Part shown: positions 1-7,927 of the stretch, one piece after another
Layout: every line of letters starts with the position of its first letter
Numbering within the stretch: position 1 is the stretch's first letter
Source: Serpentinicella sp031432315
GTDB taxonomy: Bacteria; Bacillota; Clostridia; Peptostreptococcales; Natronincolaceae
Direction of reading: 5' to 3'
Assembly: GCF_031432315.1 (NCBI RefSeq)
Contig: NZ_JAVKGO010000008.1
Location: 14,115-78,114 of the forward strand
Length of the DNA: 64,000 bases
Made by a program: the position numbers and the translations under genes
Notes under the pieces: model-generated
Seen by the model: the letters and a program-made list of their open reading frames with translations, nothing else
What the model was told of the DNA's origin: nothing
The model's database searches: none

Positions 1-2098
1 TGTTTTGCCATATCTCTTCTGTAATAAACGGCATGAATGGATGTAATAGTTTTAATATGTTATTTAGAACATAACTTAAGGTATACTGTGCTGCTTGCTT
101 TTCCTTTACATTTTCGCCCCATAGTCTTGATTTCGTCAGTTCTATATACCAGTCACAATATTCACTCCAAATAAAGTCATATACTTTTTGTGCTGCTAAC
201 CCTAACTCAAACTTATCCATATTATCTGTAACTTCTTTTGCCACGGTATTTAATCTAGAAAGTATCCATTGATCCGCTGTATTTAAATCGTCTTTTATAT
301 CTTCATAAGCAATTTTTTCTTCATCCAGATTCATTAAAACAAATCGTGTTGCATTCCACAATTTATTAGCAAAGTTTCTACTTGCCTCTAGTTTTTCCAT
401 GTGGAACCTTATATCATTTCCTGGGGAATTACCTGTTACAAGGGTAAACCTTAAAGCATCTGCTCCATACTTCTCAATAACTTCAAGAGGATCCACGCCG
501 TTTCCTAAAGATTTACTCATTTTTCTTCCGTCAGAATCCCTTACTAATCCATGAATAAATACATGTTTAAAAGGTACTTCATCCATAAACTCAAGGCCTG
601 AGAAAGCCATCCTTACAACCCAGAAAAATATAATATCATACCCCGTAACTAATACATCTGTTGGATAGAAATACGCTAAATCCTTTGTTTTTTCAGGCCA
701 ACCTAATGTTGAAAAAGGCCATAAAGCAGAACTAAACCATGTATCTAGAACATCTTCATCTTGTTTTAACTTGTCACTACCACATTTATCGCAAGCATGT
801 GGTTTTTCTTTTGAAACCATAAGGGCTTGGCAATCTTGACAGTAGTAAGCTGGAATTCGGTGTCCCCACCATAATTGTCTAGATATACACCAATCTCTAA
901 TATTTTCTAACCAATGTAAATATATTTTAGAAAAACGTTCAGGAACAAACTTTATTTTTTCATTTTTTACAGCTTCAATAGCAGGTTTAGCTAATGGCTC
1001 CATATTAACAAACCACTGATCAGAAGTTAAAGGCTCAACAACTGTATCACATCTATAGCACTGTCCTACATTATGTTGATGTTCTTTAATTTTAGCTAAA
1101 TATCCCGCTTCTTTTAATTCATTGACAATTTGTTTTCTTGCTTCATATCTATTTAAACCCTCAAATTTGCCACCATTTTTATTTATCGTTGCATCATCAT
1201 TCATAACAACAATTTGTGGCAGACTATGTCTTAGTCCAATTTCAAAGTCATTTGGGTCGTGGGCCGGTGTAATTTTTAACGCTCCGGTTCCAAATTCAGG
1301 ATCTACATAGTCATCTGCTATAATTGGTATCTCTCTATTAATTAAAGGTACAATCGCTTTTTTCCCTATTAAATGATTATATCTCTCATCATTTGGATTA
1401 ACAGCAACTGCTGTATCCCCTAGCATTGTTTCAGGTCTTGTTGTTGCAATTTCAATTGTTTCATCGCTATCTACCACTGGGTAGTTAACATGCCAAAAAT
1501 GTCCACCTTTTTCTTCATGCTCAACCTCGGCATCAGATAAAGAAGTTTTACAGTCAGGACACCAGTTTATAATACGGTTCCCTCTATAAATTAATCCTTT
1601 TTCATATAGATTAATAAAAACTTCTGTTACTGCTTCGCTTAATCCTTCATCCATTGTAAAACGTTCTCGGTCCCAGTCACAAGAGTTACCTAACTTTTTC
1701 ATTTGCTCTACGATCTTACGACCATATTCGTCACGCCACTGCCAAGCTTTTTCTAAAAAACCCTCTCGTCCTAGATCTAATTTAGATAGCCCTTCTTCTT
1801 CTCTTACCTTTTCTACAACTTTTACTTCTGTTGCTATACTAGCATGGTCGGTTCCTGGCTGCCACAGGGTTTCAAACCCTTGCATCCTTTTCCAACGAAT
1901 TAATATGTCTTGTAATGTATGGTCTAAAGCATGTCCAATATGTAATTGTCCTGTAATATTTGGCGGAGGCAGCACAATAGAATAAGGTGTCTTATCTGGA
2001 TTAACTTCTGCCTTAAAATAATCCTTTTCCATCCAGTGATTATATATTCGACTTTCAAACTCGTTTGGATCATAATTTTTAGGTAAATTTGTATTCAT
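1..2098 (-). CDS. valS: Valine--tRNA ligase, 3' part beyond the left edge
   Basis: Charges tRNA-Val with valine in the cytoplasm. The first 699 residues are visible and the C-terminal part lies outside the window. The class I signature reads LHIGHAL near residue 50, and the KMSKSLGN ATP-binding loop is encoded around 510-531. Between them is the editing and insert region, with a CPDC pair typical of valyl enzymes. The ATG at 2098 follows a good ribosome-binding site (AAGGAGG just upstream). The gene begins 31 bp after pgsA ends on the same strand, so the two are probably co-transcribed. No T-box was seen in front of it. The identity is secure from motif order and overall sequence. Confidence 0.97.
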   Translation of the reverse strand, partial: MNTNLPKNYDPNEFESRIYNHWMEKDYFKAEVNPDKTPYSIVLPPPNITGQLHIGHALDHTLQDILIRWKRMQGFETLWQPGTDHASIATEVKVVEKVREEEGLSKLDLGREGFLEKAWQWRDEYGRKIVEQMKKLGNSCDWDRERFTMDEGLSEAVTEVFINLYEKGLIYRGNRIINWCPDCKTSLSDAEVEHEEKGGHFWHVNYPVVDSDETIEIATTRPETMLGDTAVAVNPNDERYNHLIGKKAIVPLINREIPIIADDYVDPEFGTGALKITPAHDPNDFEIGLRHSLPQIVVMNDDATINKNGGKFEGLNRYEARKQIVNELKEAGYLAKIKEHQHNVGQCYRCDTVVEPLTSDQWFVNMEPLAKPAIEAVKNEKIKFVPERFSKIYLHWLENIRDWCISRQLWWGHRIPAYYCQDCQALMVSKEKPHACDKCGSDKLKQDEDVLDTWFSSALWPFSTLGWPEKTKDLAYFYPTDVLVTGYDIIFFWVVRMAFSGLEFMDEVPFKHVFIHGLVRDSDGRKMSKSLGNGVDPLEVIEKYGADALRFTLVTGNSPGNDIRFHMEKLEASRNFANKLWNATRFVLMNLDEEKIAYEDIKDDLNTADQWILSRLNTVAKEVTDNMDKFELGLAAQKVYDFIWSEYCDWYIELTKSRLWGENVKEKQAAQYTLSYVLNNILKLLHPFMPFITEEIWQN

Positions 2099-2129
2099 TT
2101 ATTTTTCCTCCTTAGTTTAAAACCATCTA

Positions 2130-2660
2130 CTAGCTTGCTTTATACTTCTTCATTTCATTCACACCCACTAATAAATACCTAGTAAAAGCATATAAAGTTA
2201 ACAGTACCGTCATTAAAATTAGATATTTGCCATAAGGGAATCCAAAAACGATGGATAATATAGCGATATAGAAAATAATTGTTGCAGCCTTTCCGTACTT
2301 ATCAGCAGGAATAACTATTTTTCCACCTTTAGTATATAAAATAATACCACCAAAAATCATTAATAGTTCTTTTAACCCTAAAATAATAATGACCCATATA
2401 GGGATCAGTTGCTTTACTGTTAAACCGAAGAGTACCGCTAATTGCATCAATTTATCTGCTAATGGGTCCATAGCTTGTCCCCATTTAGTAATCAGATTGT
2501 ATTTCCGAGCTATGTATCCGTCAAGAAGATCCGTAATACCTGCAATTATAAAAATATATGCAGATAACCTTAAATTGTTTGGGTGTGATGAAAATAAAAC
2601 AACGATAAAAATCGGGACTAACCCGAATCGTATAGAGGTCAATATATTAGGTACATTCAT
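2130..2660 (-). CDS. pgsA: CDP-diacylglycerol--glycerol-3-phosphate 3-phosphatidyltransferase
   Basis: Membrane enzyme that makes phosphatidylglycerol phosphate from CDP-diacylglycerol and glycerol 3-phosphate, the committed step to phosphatidylglycerol and cardiolipin. The 176-residue length is usual for the family. The CDP-alcohol phosphotransferase signature (D-G-x2-A-R-x8-G-x3-D-x3-D) is seen as DLLDGYIARK...GQAMDPLADK around residues 43-70. Several hydrophobic helices follow. The ATG at 2660 has AGAGGTG upstream. It lies immediately before valS. A paralogous CDP-alcohol transferase is possible but less likely given length and sequence. Confidence 0.94.
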   Translation of the reverse strand: MNVPNILTSIRFGLVPIFIVVLFSSHPNNLRLSAYIFIIAGITDLLDGYIARKYNLITKWGQAMDPLADKLMQLAVLFGLTVKQLIPIWVIIILGLKELLMIFGGIILYTKGGKIVIPADKYGKAATIIFYIAILSIVFGFPYGKYLILMTVLLTLYAFTRYLLVGVNEMKKYKAS

Positions 2661-2761
2661 GGCACACCTCTTTCATCACGTCTTAAATTTTAAAATCAAA
2701 AAAACTTACTAACTATATATTTTACCATAAGAATATTTTTTTTCCTATACTTTATAGTAAA

Positions 2762-3091
2762 TTACTGGCTATGGACTAGTTTTATGGAGTAGCGTCTGTC
2801 TAAATATTCTACTAAAGCCTTGATCATTTTCTCATAATTTCCATTGTAAACATCCCACTTACGCTTATAATTTGCATAAATTAATCTTTTTGTGTAGTTA
2901 GACATAGGTACATCTTTATATATACATAGTCTAGATACTCTACCAAGCCCCGTATTTAAGTTAAATGGATTAATCCCAAACTCAACTTCCTCTTTATGCA
3001 CTAATGCAAACCAACTTAGATCGTCTATTTGCCCGTTAATATACCCATATCTACTGTTTTTAGTAGCGTGCAACTGAATTTTACAACCCAT
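2762..3091 (-). CDS. Small protein of unknown function
   Basis: A 109-residue soluble, basic protein that I do not recognise. It begins MGCKIQLHATKN; a start two codons further upstream is open, but the GGAGG ribosome-binding site is correctly spaced only for this ATG. Residues 20-60 are rich in hydrophobic and charged alternation (DDLSWFALVHKEEVEF), suggesting a compact alpha/beta fold. The C-terminal third is helical and basic (YTKRLIYANYKRKWDVYNG). It has no signal peptide or membrane segment. It is separated from pgsA by about 100 bp and from the next gene by a terminator at 3221-3248. Confidence 0.7.
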   Translation of the reverse strand: MGCKIQLHATKNSRYGYINGQIDDLSWFALVHKEEVEFGINPFNLNTGLGRVSRLCIYKDVPMSNYTKRLIYANYKRKWDVYNGNYEKMIKALVEYLDRRYSIKLVHSQ

Positions 3092-3218
3092 TTTCATCCC
3101 TCCAATTAACTATATCTCCATTTTATGCCAGACATTTTAGGACTATACTTATTAATTGAAGGAATTTATTTTTCATTAAATTTAATTTATAGAAAGTAGT
3201 GTTTAACTGTTATATACA

Positions 3219-3250
3219 AAAAAAATAAGACCGCTTGATCTTATTTTTTA
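3219..3250 (-). terminator. Intrinsic terminator after the 3.3-4.1 kb gene pair
   Basis: A ten-base-pair stem (AAAAATAAGA / TCTTATTTTT) with an eight-base loop. On the minus strand it ends in a run of T. It ends the two-gene unit at 3319-4115. Confidence 0.75.
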
Positions 3251-3318
3251 TATCTTAATCTCGTTTTTGTCTTTTTATTATAAAACGGTATGCTGTAATA
3301 CCCCTAGTAGGACCTTTA

Positions 3319-3795
3319 CTATTTACTCCAATATTGCTCTGTCTCAAAAATATTCCCATTTTCTGCTGTTACCATAACATACTTTAATTGTTCCTCGGAT
3401 TCAATAGTAAAATAGTAAGCCCTTGTTGTCCTTAGCTGACTAAAAAAACTTCCCGTTACTGGCACTGTGTTTATGTCTTTTTCTACTATTGTAGAAGTAT
3501 TGTATTCCTCTGTTACCAATAATTTTGCTTCATTATAAGTGTACTGTGGCGTCCATAAAAAAAGTAATACAGGAATTATTATATATAAAGAAAGCATAGC
3601 TTTTATTTTTTTCTGTGACACACTCTCCCGTTTTAATTTTGAAGTATAAACTATGGGTATCAATAATAATAAGGTAATCCAAGGCGACATTACTATAATG
3701 CCTTCATAAAATTTTATATTTGTATAAATAATGGTAAGTACACCTATTAAAGATAAACATAAAAATAATATTAAATACTTATTTATTTTTTTCAT
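3319..3795 (-). CDS. Membrane protein of unknown function
   Basis: A 158-residue protein with three hydrophobic helices in the first 90 residues (about 7-27, 33-52 and 68-86), then an extracytoplasmic or cytoplasmic tail of about 70 residues. The tail has beta-rich character (YYFTIESEEQLKYVMVTAENG) and ends EQYWSK. I do not recognise the family. Its ATG overlaps the stop of the upstream gene (ATGA-type overlap at 3792-3795), so the two are translationally coupled. A GGAGGAG ribosome-binding site sits inside the end of that gene. Confidence 0.75.
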   Translation of the reverse strand: MKKINKYLILFLCLSLIGVLTIIYTNIKFYEGIIVMSPWITLLLLIPIVYTSKLKRESVSQKKIKAMLSLYIIIPVLLFLWTPQYTYNEAKLLVTEEYNTSTIVEKDINTVPVTGSFFSQLRTTRAYYFTIESEEQLKYVMVTAENGNIFETEQYWSK

Positions 3796-4115
3796 TTCTC
3801 CTCCTTCTTAAACATATAATCTTCCCTTAACCATTCCCTAAGCTTTCCTTTTGGGTAGTATACATTTCCATTTATTGTTGTATGAGGGATATTAGGATAT
3901 TCCTTAATTAAAGATTTTGCATCTTCTTTTGAAATACCAATAAAGTAGTGCACGTCACTTTCTTTAATTAACTCATGGTCATCATCGTCATCCTCTAATG
4001 CATCAAAAATACTATCAGAATTCTGAAAATTTTTAAGTCCATCTCCTATTAAGTACCCTGCAATCACAATAGCAAGGGGCAATAGTATAAATTCAATCTC
4101 TTGAAAAAATTCCAT
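3792..4115 (-). CDS. Membrane-anchored protein with excisionase-like C-terminal domain
   Basis: 107 residues. A single N-terminal hydrophobic helix (about 8-25) is followed by an acidic linker containing EDDDDD (about 41-46). The C-terminal domain (about 55-100, reading ISKEDAKSLIKEY...GNVYYPKGKLREWL) has the shape of a small MerR/excisionase-type winged helix, where a helix-turn-helix is followed by a basic hairpin and an EWL-type helix. DNA binding is inference. It is the first gene of a pair with the overlapping membrane protein downstream. CGGAGG precedes the ATG. Confidence 0.72.
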   Translation of the reverse strand: MEFFQEIEFILLPLAIVIAGYLIGDGLKNFQNSDSIFDALEDDDDDHELIKESDVHYFIGISKEDAKSLIKEYPNIPHTTINGNVYYPKGKLREWLREDYMFKKEEK

Positions 4116-4289
4116 GTGTTATTTCCTCCGTTTTAAGTTATATGTAATATTTTGTATGTTTTAATGACAATTTTACCATTAACATCCTCTGTATACAACA
4201 CTGTATTGCTAAATACAGTTGAATAGCACACATTTTCTTAACTTTGAATAATATATATAGATGCATTATAAAAAAATGGAGGGATTTAT

Positions 4290-5297
4290 ATGAAGCATTT
4301 TAAATTCATTAGTGTGCTGGTTTTACTATTAGTTATAACCTCTTTAACCTTAGGTGCTTGTAGTACGCAAAGTGATTTGACTAAACTACGAGTGATGGAA
4401 GTAACCCATTCTGTTTTCTATGCACCCCAATACATTGCAATTAGTCAAGGTTTCTTTGAAGAAGAAGGTTTAGAAATTGAACTGATCGATGGGCAAGGTG
4501 CAGATAAAACAATGGCTGCTCTTTTAAGTGGTCAGGTAGAAATTGGTTTTATGGGACCTGAAGCTTCAGTTTATGTTTATAATCAAGGACATGAAAATCA
4601 TGCGGTTAACTTTGCTCAACTTACTCAAAGAGACGGTTCCTTTATAGTCGGAAGAGAACCCAACCCTAACTTTAGCCTTGAAGATCTCCGTGGAAAAGAG
4701 ATTCTTGGTGGTCGTAGAGGCGGTATGCCTAATATGACTTTAGAATATGTACTTAAAAATAATGATTTAATACCAGGGCAAGATTTAAATGTTCGTACCG
4801 ATATTCAATTCGGTGTTATGGCTGGCGCCTTTACTGGTGGGGAAGGAGATTATACCACTCTATTTGAACCAACAGCATCTGCCCTTGAAAAAGAAGGTCG
4901 TGGATACGTAGTAGCATCTGTAGGTGAAGAAAGTGGATATATTCCTTATACTGCATACTCCGCTCAAAAGAGATATATAGAAGAAAATCCAGAAGTTATC
5001 CAAGGATTTACTAATGCTATTTATAAAGGTATGCTTTGGGTTGAGGAACATTCTGCAGAAGAAGTTGCTGAAGCTTTACTACCTTTCTTTACGGATGCAG
5101 ATTTCGATATTTTAGTTACGGTAGTTGAAAGATATAGAGATATCGGTGCATGGGCACCTAATCCTATTTTAGGTGAGGAAGGTTTAGATCGACTGCAGGA
5201 TATAATGACTGAAGCTGGAGAGTTAGATCAGCGTGTGCCTTATGATAAAATCGTTAATACAGAATTTGCTGAAAATGCTATGGATAACATTGAATAA
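4290..5297 (+). CDS. NitT/TauT-family ABC transporter substrate-binding lipoprotein
   Basis: A 335-residue periplasmic-binding-type lipoprotein. The signal peptide ends in the lipobox LGAC (cysteine near residue 24). The mature part opens with the pattern usual for SsuA/ThiY/NMT1 proteins: HSVFYAPQYIAISQGFFEEEGLEIEL, then GADKTMAALLSGQVEIGFMGPE. The substrate may be a sulfonate, nitrate-like anion, pyrimidine or thiamine precursor; sequence alone does not decide. No permease or ATPase adjoins it, which is odd for this family. A related but truncated ATPase lies at 61144-61788. The last 14 codons and the terminator recur at 8629-8719. The start has GGAGGG upstream. Confidence 0.88.
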   Translation: MKHFKFISVLVLLLVITSLTLGACSTQSDLTKLRVMEVTHSVFYAPQYIAISQGFFEEEGLEIELIDGQGADKTMAALLSGQVEIGFMGPEASVYVYNQGHENHAVNFAQLTQRDGSFIVGREPNPNFSLEDLRGKEILGGRRGGMPNMTLEYVLKNNDLIPGQDLNVRTDIQFGVMAGAFTGGEGDYTTLFEPTASALEKEGRGYVVASVGEESGYIPYTAYSAQKRYIEENPEVIQGFTNAIYKGMLWVEEHSAEEVAEALLPFFTDADFDILVTVVERYRDIGAWAPNPILGEEGLDRLQDIMTEAGELDQRVPYDKIVNTEFAENAMDNIE

Positions 5298-5304
5298 ATT
5301 GTAG

Positions 5305-5342
5305 AAAAAATGGCGTGTTATACACAACACGCCATTTTTTTG
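5305..5342 (+). terminator. Intrinsic terminator after the binding-protein gene
   Basis: A perfect 15-base-pair stem (5305-5319 with 5326-5340, core GGCGTGTT/AACACGCC), six-base loop and T run. A near copy occurs at 8686-8719. Confidence 0.9.
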
Positions 5343-5370
5343 TTAGTTCAGGAAATTGCCCCTGGGAAAC

Positions 5371-5457
5371 TTAGTAATTTTCTAAGAAAATATTTTTTAG
5401 TTCGTGAATAAGGATTAATGTACTAAAAATCAATAATATTAAAATCAAAATGAGCAT
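5371..5457 (-). CDS. Candidate 28-residue hydrophobic membrane peptide
   Basis: A short open frame starting ATG at 5457. It encodes about 18 consecutive hydrophobic residues (MLILILILLIFSTLILI) followed by a charged tail HELKNIFLENY. An AGGAG motif lies 13 bases upstream, slightly far. The frame is bracketed by complementary nine-base segments, CCCCTGGGA at 5359-5367 and TCCCAGGGG at 5493-5501, which in the minus-strand transcript would pair the 5' leader with the 3' end. A single-helix peptide in a transcript with long-range end pairing resembles type I toxin mRNAs. That parallel is inference, and a chance frame in AT-rich DNA is the main alternative. Confidence 0.35.
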   Translation of the reverse strand: MLILILILLIFSTLILIHELKNIFLENY

Positions 5458-5501
5458 TAATCATATTTTTCTCCTATCTTTATACAATAAGGTCCCAGGG
5501 G

Positions 5502-5742
5502 AACGCCTGCTTTTATTTTGCCTTGTCCATTTTTCCTAATATTACAAGTAGTAGCATCGTATATATCGTGAAAAAAGCGAAAGTTAACGCACATAAGGTA
5601 CTATTATTAAATAACACTTTTCGCTAGCCAACTTTTTTTAAAAAGCAAGCCTGTAAGTTTTCTATTTTTCTCAACTTGAGTGTGAGACTTTTGAAGATAT
5701 AATTAGAAAGTATTTCAAGCCTGGCCCGTTTATATGCTGAGT
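5502..5742. other. Intergenic stretch with a decayed membrane-segment frame
   Basis: No intact gene. On the minus strand, 5513-5584 encodes a hydrophobic helix and basic tail (FAFFTIYTMLLLVILGKMDKAK, then stop), but the frame is closed upstream by a TAA and has no convincing start. It looks like the remnant of a small membrane protein. The rest is AT-rich with no recognisable element. Confidence 0.3.
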
Positions 5743-6080
5743 CTAAAATACAGGTAATACATGGACTAGAATAAAGTATATAAAGTATCCTATACCTAGG
5801 CCAAGAATTCCCAGCAAAATAGTTTTTACCCATAGCGGTGTCTCTTTGCTTTTTAAAACTTTGGATACATTTCCTTCTTCTGGATTGCAGCGTTTTTTAA
5901 ATGAGCTCATCAGAAGGAATACTCCTAGAAGAACCCCTATCCCTAGAGTCATTCCTAGTGCGTTATTATCCGTGCTCTCTGCTATTCTTAAAAGTCCACC
6001 ACCAAAAACTGTAAGAATAAATAAGTACAATAATCCTTGTTTTAGCTTTACTTTGTCAATTTCGTTCATTTTTTCCTCCT
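5733..6080. repeat. Direct repeat unit A (pairs with 7268-7597)
   Basis: 348 bp closely matching the 330 bp at 7268-7597 in the same orientation. The length difference is exactly 18 bp, an in-frame six-codon deletion in the second copy. Identity stops sharply at TATGCTGA on one side and TCCTCCT on the other. Confidence 0.9.
5743..6069 (-). CDS. Small membrane protein, copy 1 of a local duplication
   Basis: 108 residues, unknown family. Predicted helices are at about 10-27, 40-55 and 82-105, with a basic cytoplasmic loop (SSFKKRCNPEEG) between the second and third. The start ATG has AGGAGGAA upstream. A second copy occurs at 7278-7586; the two differ by several substitutions and by six residues (NNALGM) missing from the other copy. 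The duplicated DNA spans 5733-6080, slightly more than the gene including its ribosome-binding site. Confidence 0.75.
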   Translation of the reverse strand: MNEIDKVKLKQGLLYLFILTVFGGGLLRIAESTDNNALGMTLGIGVLLGVFLLMSSFKKRCNPEEGNVSKVLKSKETPLWVKTILLGILGLGIGYFIYFILVHVLPVF

Positions 6081-6177
6081 GCGATTATAGTGCTTTTACA
6101 AAATGTTGTGCTAAAGTAAACACTCCAAATGATCGATGTTGAAAAATAATTTCTCACTTCAATATCTTTATTGTTAC

Positions 6178-6247
6178 TGATTAAAGATTACTGCTCTATC
6201 ATTCTACTTCTACATTTTTTTCCATTTGCCTTTACTAATTATATAAT
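6178..6247 (+). repeat. Left arm of a ~70-bp inverted repeat
   Basis: Begins TGATTAAAG and ends TACTAATTATATAAT. Its reverse complement, with a handful of mismatches, is at 7928-7997. The pair brackets 1.7 kb holding the coiled-coil gene and membrane-protein copy 2. Confidence 0.85.
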
Positions 6248-6265
6248 TTTTTATTTAATCAAAAA

Positions 6266-6312
6266 CTTAAAAGTGACCCCAAATAAATAGTAAATTTAAG
6301 GATCACTTTAGA
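6266..6312 (-). repeat. Dispersed hairpin repeat with terminator character
   Basis: AAGTGACCCC and GGATCACTTTAGAGAT flank an AT-rich loop. On the minus strand the stem is followed by a T-rich stretch, so it can act as a terminator for the coiled-coil gene at 6440. A related copy, with the same TCACTTTAGAGAT edge, is at 61863-61911. Confidence 0.6.
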
Positions 6313-6354
6313 GATGTTAGTTATAGTAAATTGCGTTTATAATTTTAACTTTTT

Positions 6355-6413
6355 TATTTAATACTCAAATGATACGCTTGTAAATTTTTAACTTGTTTAT
6401 TCGTTGTTTTATT
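6355..6413 (-). pseudogene. Detached copy of the carB 3' end
   Basis: 59 bp identical, with one mismatch, to 8983-9041, the last codons of carB, in the same orientation. It would encode ...NKQVKNLQAYHLSIK (Glu to Ala relative to carB). It has no start and sits just downstream of the coiled-coil gene. It is a trace of a recombination event that copied the carB end 2.6 kb away. Confidence 0.85.
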
Positions 6414-6439
6414 AAAGAAGACAACCCTTTTAGGGTTGC

Positions 6440-6871
6440 CTACTTGTCTTTAGCTTGCTTTAATATAAAAATATCCTTTTGTGTTTCTACTTCTCTAAGC
6501 ATTAAAAATTTCATATTGTCCTTTAAATCGCCTAACCCTTGCTTTATATCCGTTTTAAACTCTGTTAAATCAGCCGTCTGCCTTTCTATGGTATCTAATC
6601 TTTTAGTTAATCCATTCTCCATGCTGTCTAGTCTTTCATTGAATTGATTCTCCACACTGTCTAGTCTTTCATTGAATTGATCCCCCATACTACCTAGTCT
6701 TTCATTGAATTGATTCCCCATACTACCTAGTCTTACATTGAATTGATTCTCCACACTGTCTAGTCTTACATTGAATTGATTCTCCATGCTATCTAGTCTT
6801 TCATCAACGCTATCCAGACGCTTGTTTGTCTTTTCTAATTCTCCTAATATTTGCTTTAATATTTCTTCCAT
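6440..6871 (-). CDS. Coiled-coil protein built on 11-residue repeats
   Basis: 143 residues, soluble, almost entirely predicted helix. Residues about 22-100 are tandem 11-residue units of the form ERLDSMENQFN / VRLDSVENQFN. Eleven-residue periodicity is expected for a right-handed (hendecad) coiled coil rather than the usual heptad type. The ends are less regular (MEEILKQILGELEKTNKRL; TEFKTDIKQGLGDLKDNMKFLML). The units are encoded by 33-bp DNA repeats, so copy number may vary. Its length and style resemble small clostridial proteins of unknown role that may oligomerise. GGAGGTGG precedes the ATG. Confidence 0.75.
   Translation of the reverse strand: MEEILKQILGELEKTNKRLDSVDERLDSMENQFNVRLDSVENQFNVRLGSMGNQFNERLGSMGDQFNERLDSVENQFNERLDSMENGLTKRLDTIERQTADLTEFKTDIKQGLGDLKDNMKFLMLREVETQKDIFILKQAKDK
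6616..6810. repeat. 33-bp tandem repeat inside the coiled-coil gene
   Basis: The marker CTAGTCTT recurs at 6628, 6661, 6694, 6727, 6760 and 6793, exactly 33 bp apart. Units differ at a few positions (TTCATTG versus TACATTG; TTCTCCACACTGT versus TTCCCCATACTAC), showing amplification followed by some homogenisation. Confidence 0.92.
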
Positions 6872-7277
6872 GTAGCCACCTCCACCGATTATTTTAATAT
6901 TTTAATTATATCACGTTATCGTTGGAAATTCTAACGTTAAATTTATCATGCTTAATGTATTATTAAACACATAATTGAGACTAGATTATAACCTTGTATA
7001 ATTACTCGTTTAGTTAGATGCTTTTTATTTTATCTAATGAAATGTGAAACATATCTTGTATATAAAAACTTTAAGAAAATTAGTTTTATATTAGTAACTA
7101 CTGGCAGCTTCAATAAATTAATACTACTATAAGGACAATTACTATTTTAGTGTATAAAGGTCACAGTCCCCTTTGTTTGCATTTGTTCAGAAATGGTCGA
7201 ATAAGAAAACAGGTCAATTGCAGGGTAATTAACTACATTGCAATCGATCCATTCTTTATCAAAACATTATGCTGAGT
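6872..7277. other. 406-bp AT-rich intergenic stretch
   Basis: I see no open frame with a ribosome-binding site, no strong hairpin and no RNA motif here. It lies between the start of the coiled-coil gene and the end of membrane-protein copy 2, inside the inverted-repeat interval. Confidence 0.5.
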
Positions 7278-7597
7278 CTAAAATACAGGCAATACATGGA
7301 CTAGAATAAAGTATATAAAGTATCCTATTCCTAGGCCAAAAATTCCCAGCAAAATAATTTTTACCCATATGGGTGTATCTTTACTTTTTAAAACCTTGGA
7401 TACATATCCTTCTTCTGGATTGCAGCGTTTTTTAAATGAGCTCATCAAAAGGAATACTCCTAAAAGAACCCCTATCCCTAAAGTATCCGTGCTCTCTGCT
7501 ATTCTTAAAAGCCCACCACCAAAAACTATGAGAATAAATAAATACAATAATCCTTGTTTTAGCTTTACTTTGTCAATTTCGTTCATTTTTTCCTCCT
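7268..7597. repeat. Direct repeat unit B (pairs with 5733-6080)
   Basis: Second copy of the 348-bp unit, 18 bp shorter. Sequence beyond both edges is unrelated to that around copy A. Confidence 0.9.
7278..7586 (-). CDS. Small membrane protein, copy 2
   Basis: 102 residues. Nearly the same as the protein at 5743-6069, but lacking six residues between helices one and two (STDTLGIGV versus STDNNALGMTLGIGV). All three helices and the KKRCNPEEG loop are retained, and the reading frame and GGAGGAGG ribosome-binding site are intact, so it may still be made. An apparent upstream TTG start overlaps the ribosome-binding site and was not used. Function unknown. Confidence 0.72.
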   Translation of the reverse strand: MNEIDKVKLKQGLLYLFILIVFGGGLLRIAESTDTLGIGVLLGVFLLMSSFKKRCNPEEGYVSKVLKSKDTPIWVKIILLGIFGLGIGYFIYFILVHVLPVF

Positions 7598-7663
7598 CCA
7601 ACGTACCGTGGTCATCCTAAAAAGACCCCACTCCCCCTATTTTTTCTCAACTTTGGCATAAGA

Positions 7664-7894
7664 CTATTGGTGAGATAATTTGCAATTATGCTTTGCTCTC
7701 CAAAATTGTATAACCAACCAAGAAAGAAAATATAGAACACCTAATATAATGAACAGCCTTAATACTTCTTCATTGGAACGGTTCTCACTTGCAATTTCAT
7801 ATCCTATCATCCCATAGTAAGATGCTGCTATTATAACAGATAGATCTACTAATTTATTGTTTTTTCTTAACTCTCTATACATAAGAAAAGCCAC
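7664..7894 (-). pseudogene. Membrane protein gene, probably 5'-truncated
   Basis: 76 residues from a GTG, with two hydrophobic segments (about 15-32 and 46-63) and a basic tail (WRAKHNCKLSHQ). The frame stays open upstream of the GTG as another hydrophobic run (YCFCLIPLILVAFLMYREL) but reaches a stop without any ATG or ribosome-binding site. That open part begins at the edge of the inverted-repeat arm at 7928. This suggests the original start was cut off by the rearrangement. Translation from the GTG cannot be excluded. Confidence 0.5.
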
Positions 7895-7927
7895 AAGAAT
7901 TAAAGGAATTAAGCAAAAGCAATATCC

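Noticed and set aside
4290..5297. Search for a TPP or other riboswitch upstream of the binding-protein gene
   Set aside because: 4120-4289 shows no conserved aptamer sequences such as the TPP-box CTGAGA.
5624..5833. Minus-strand frame of 69 codons
   Set aside because: Overlaps the end of the duplicated membrane-protein gene in another frame, is Lys/Arg/Cys-rich without domain features and has no ribosome-binding site.
6616..6810. Regularly spaced 33-bp repeats considered as a CRISPR array
   Set aside because: The units are contiguous, without unique spacers, and encode an in-frame 11-residue protein repeat.
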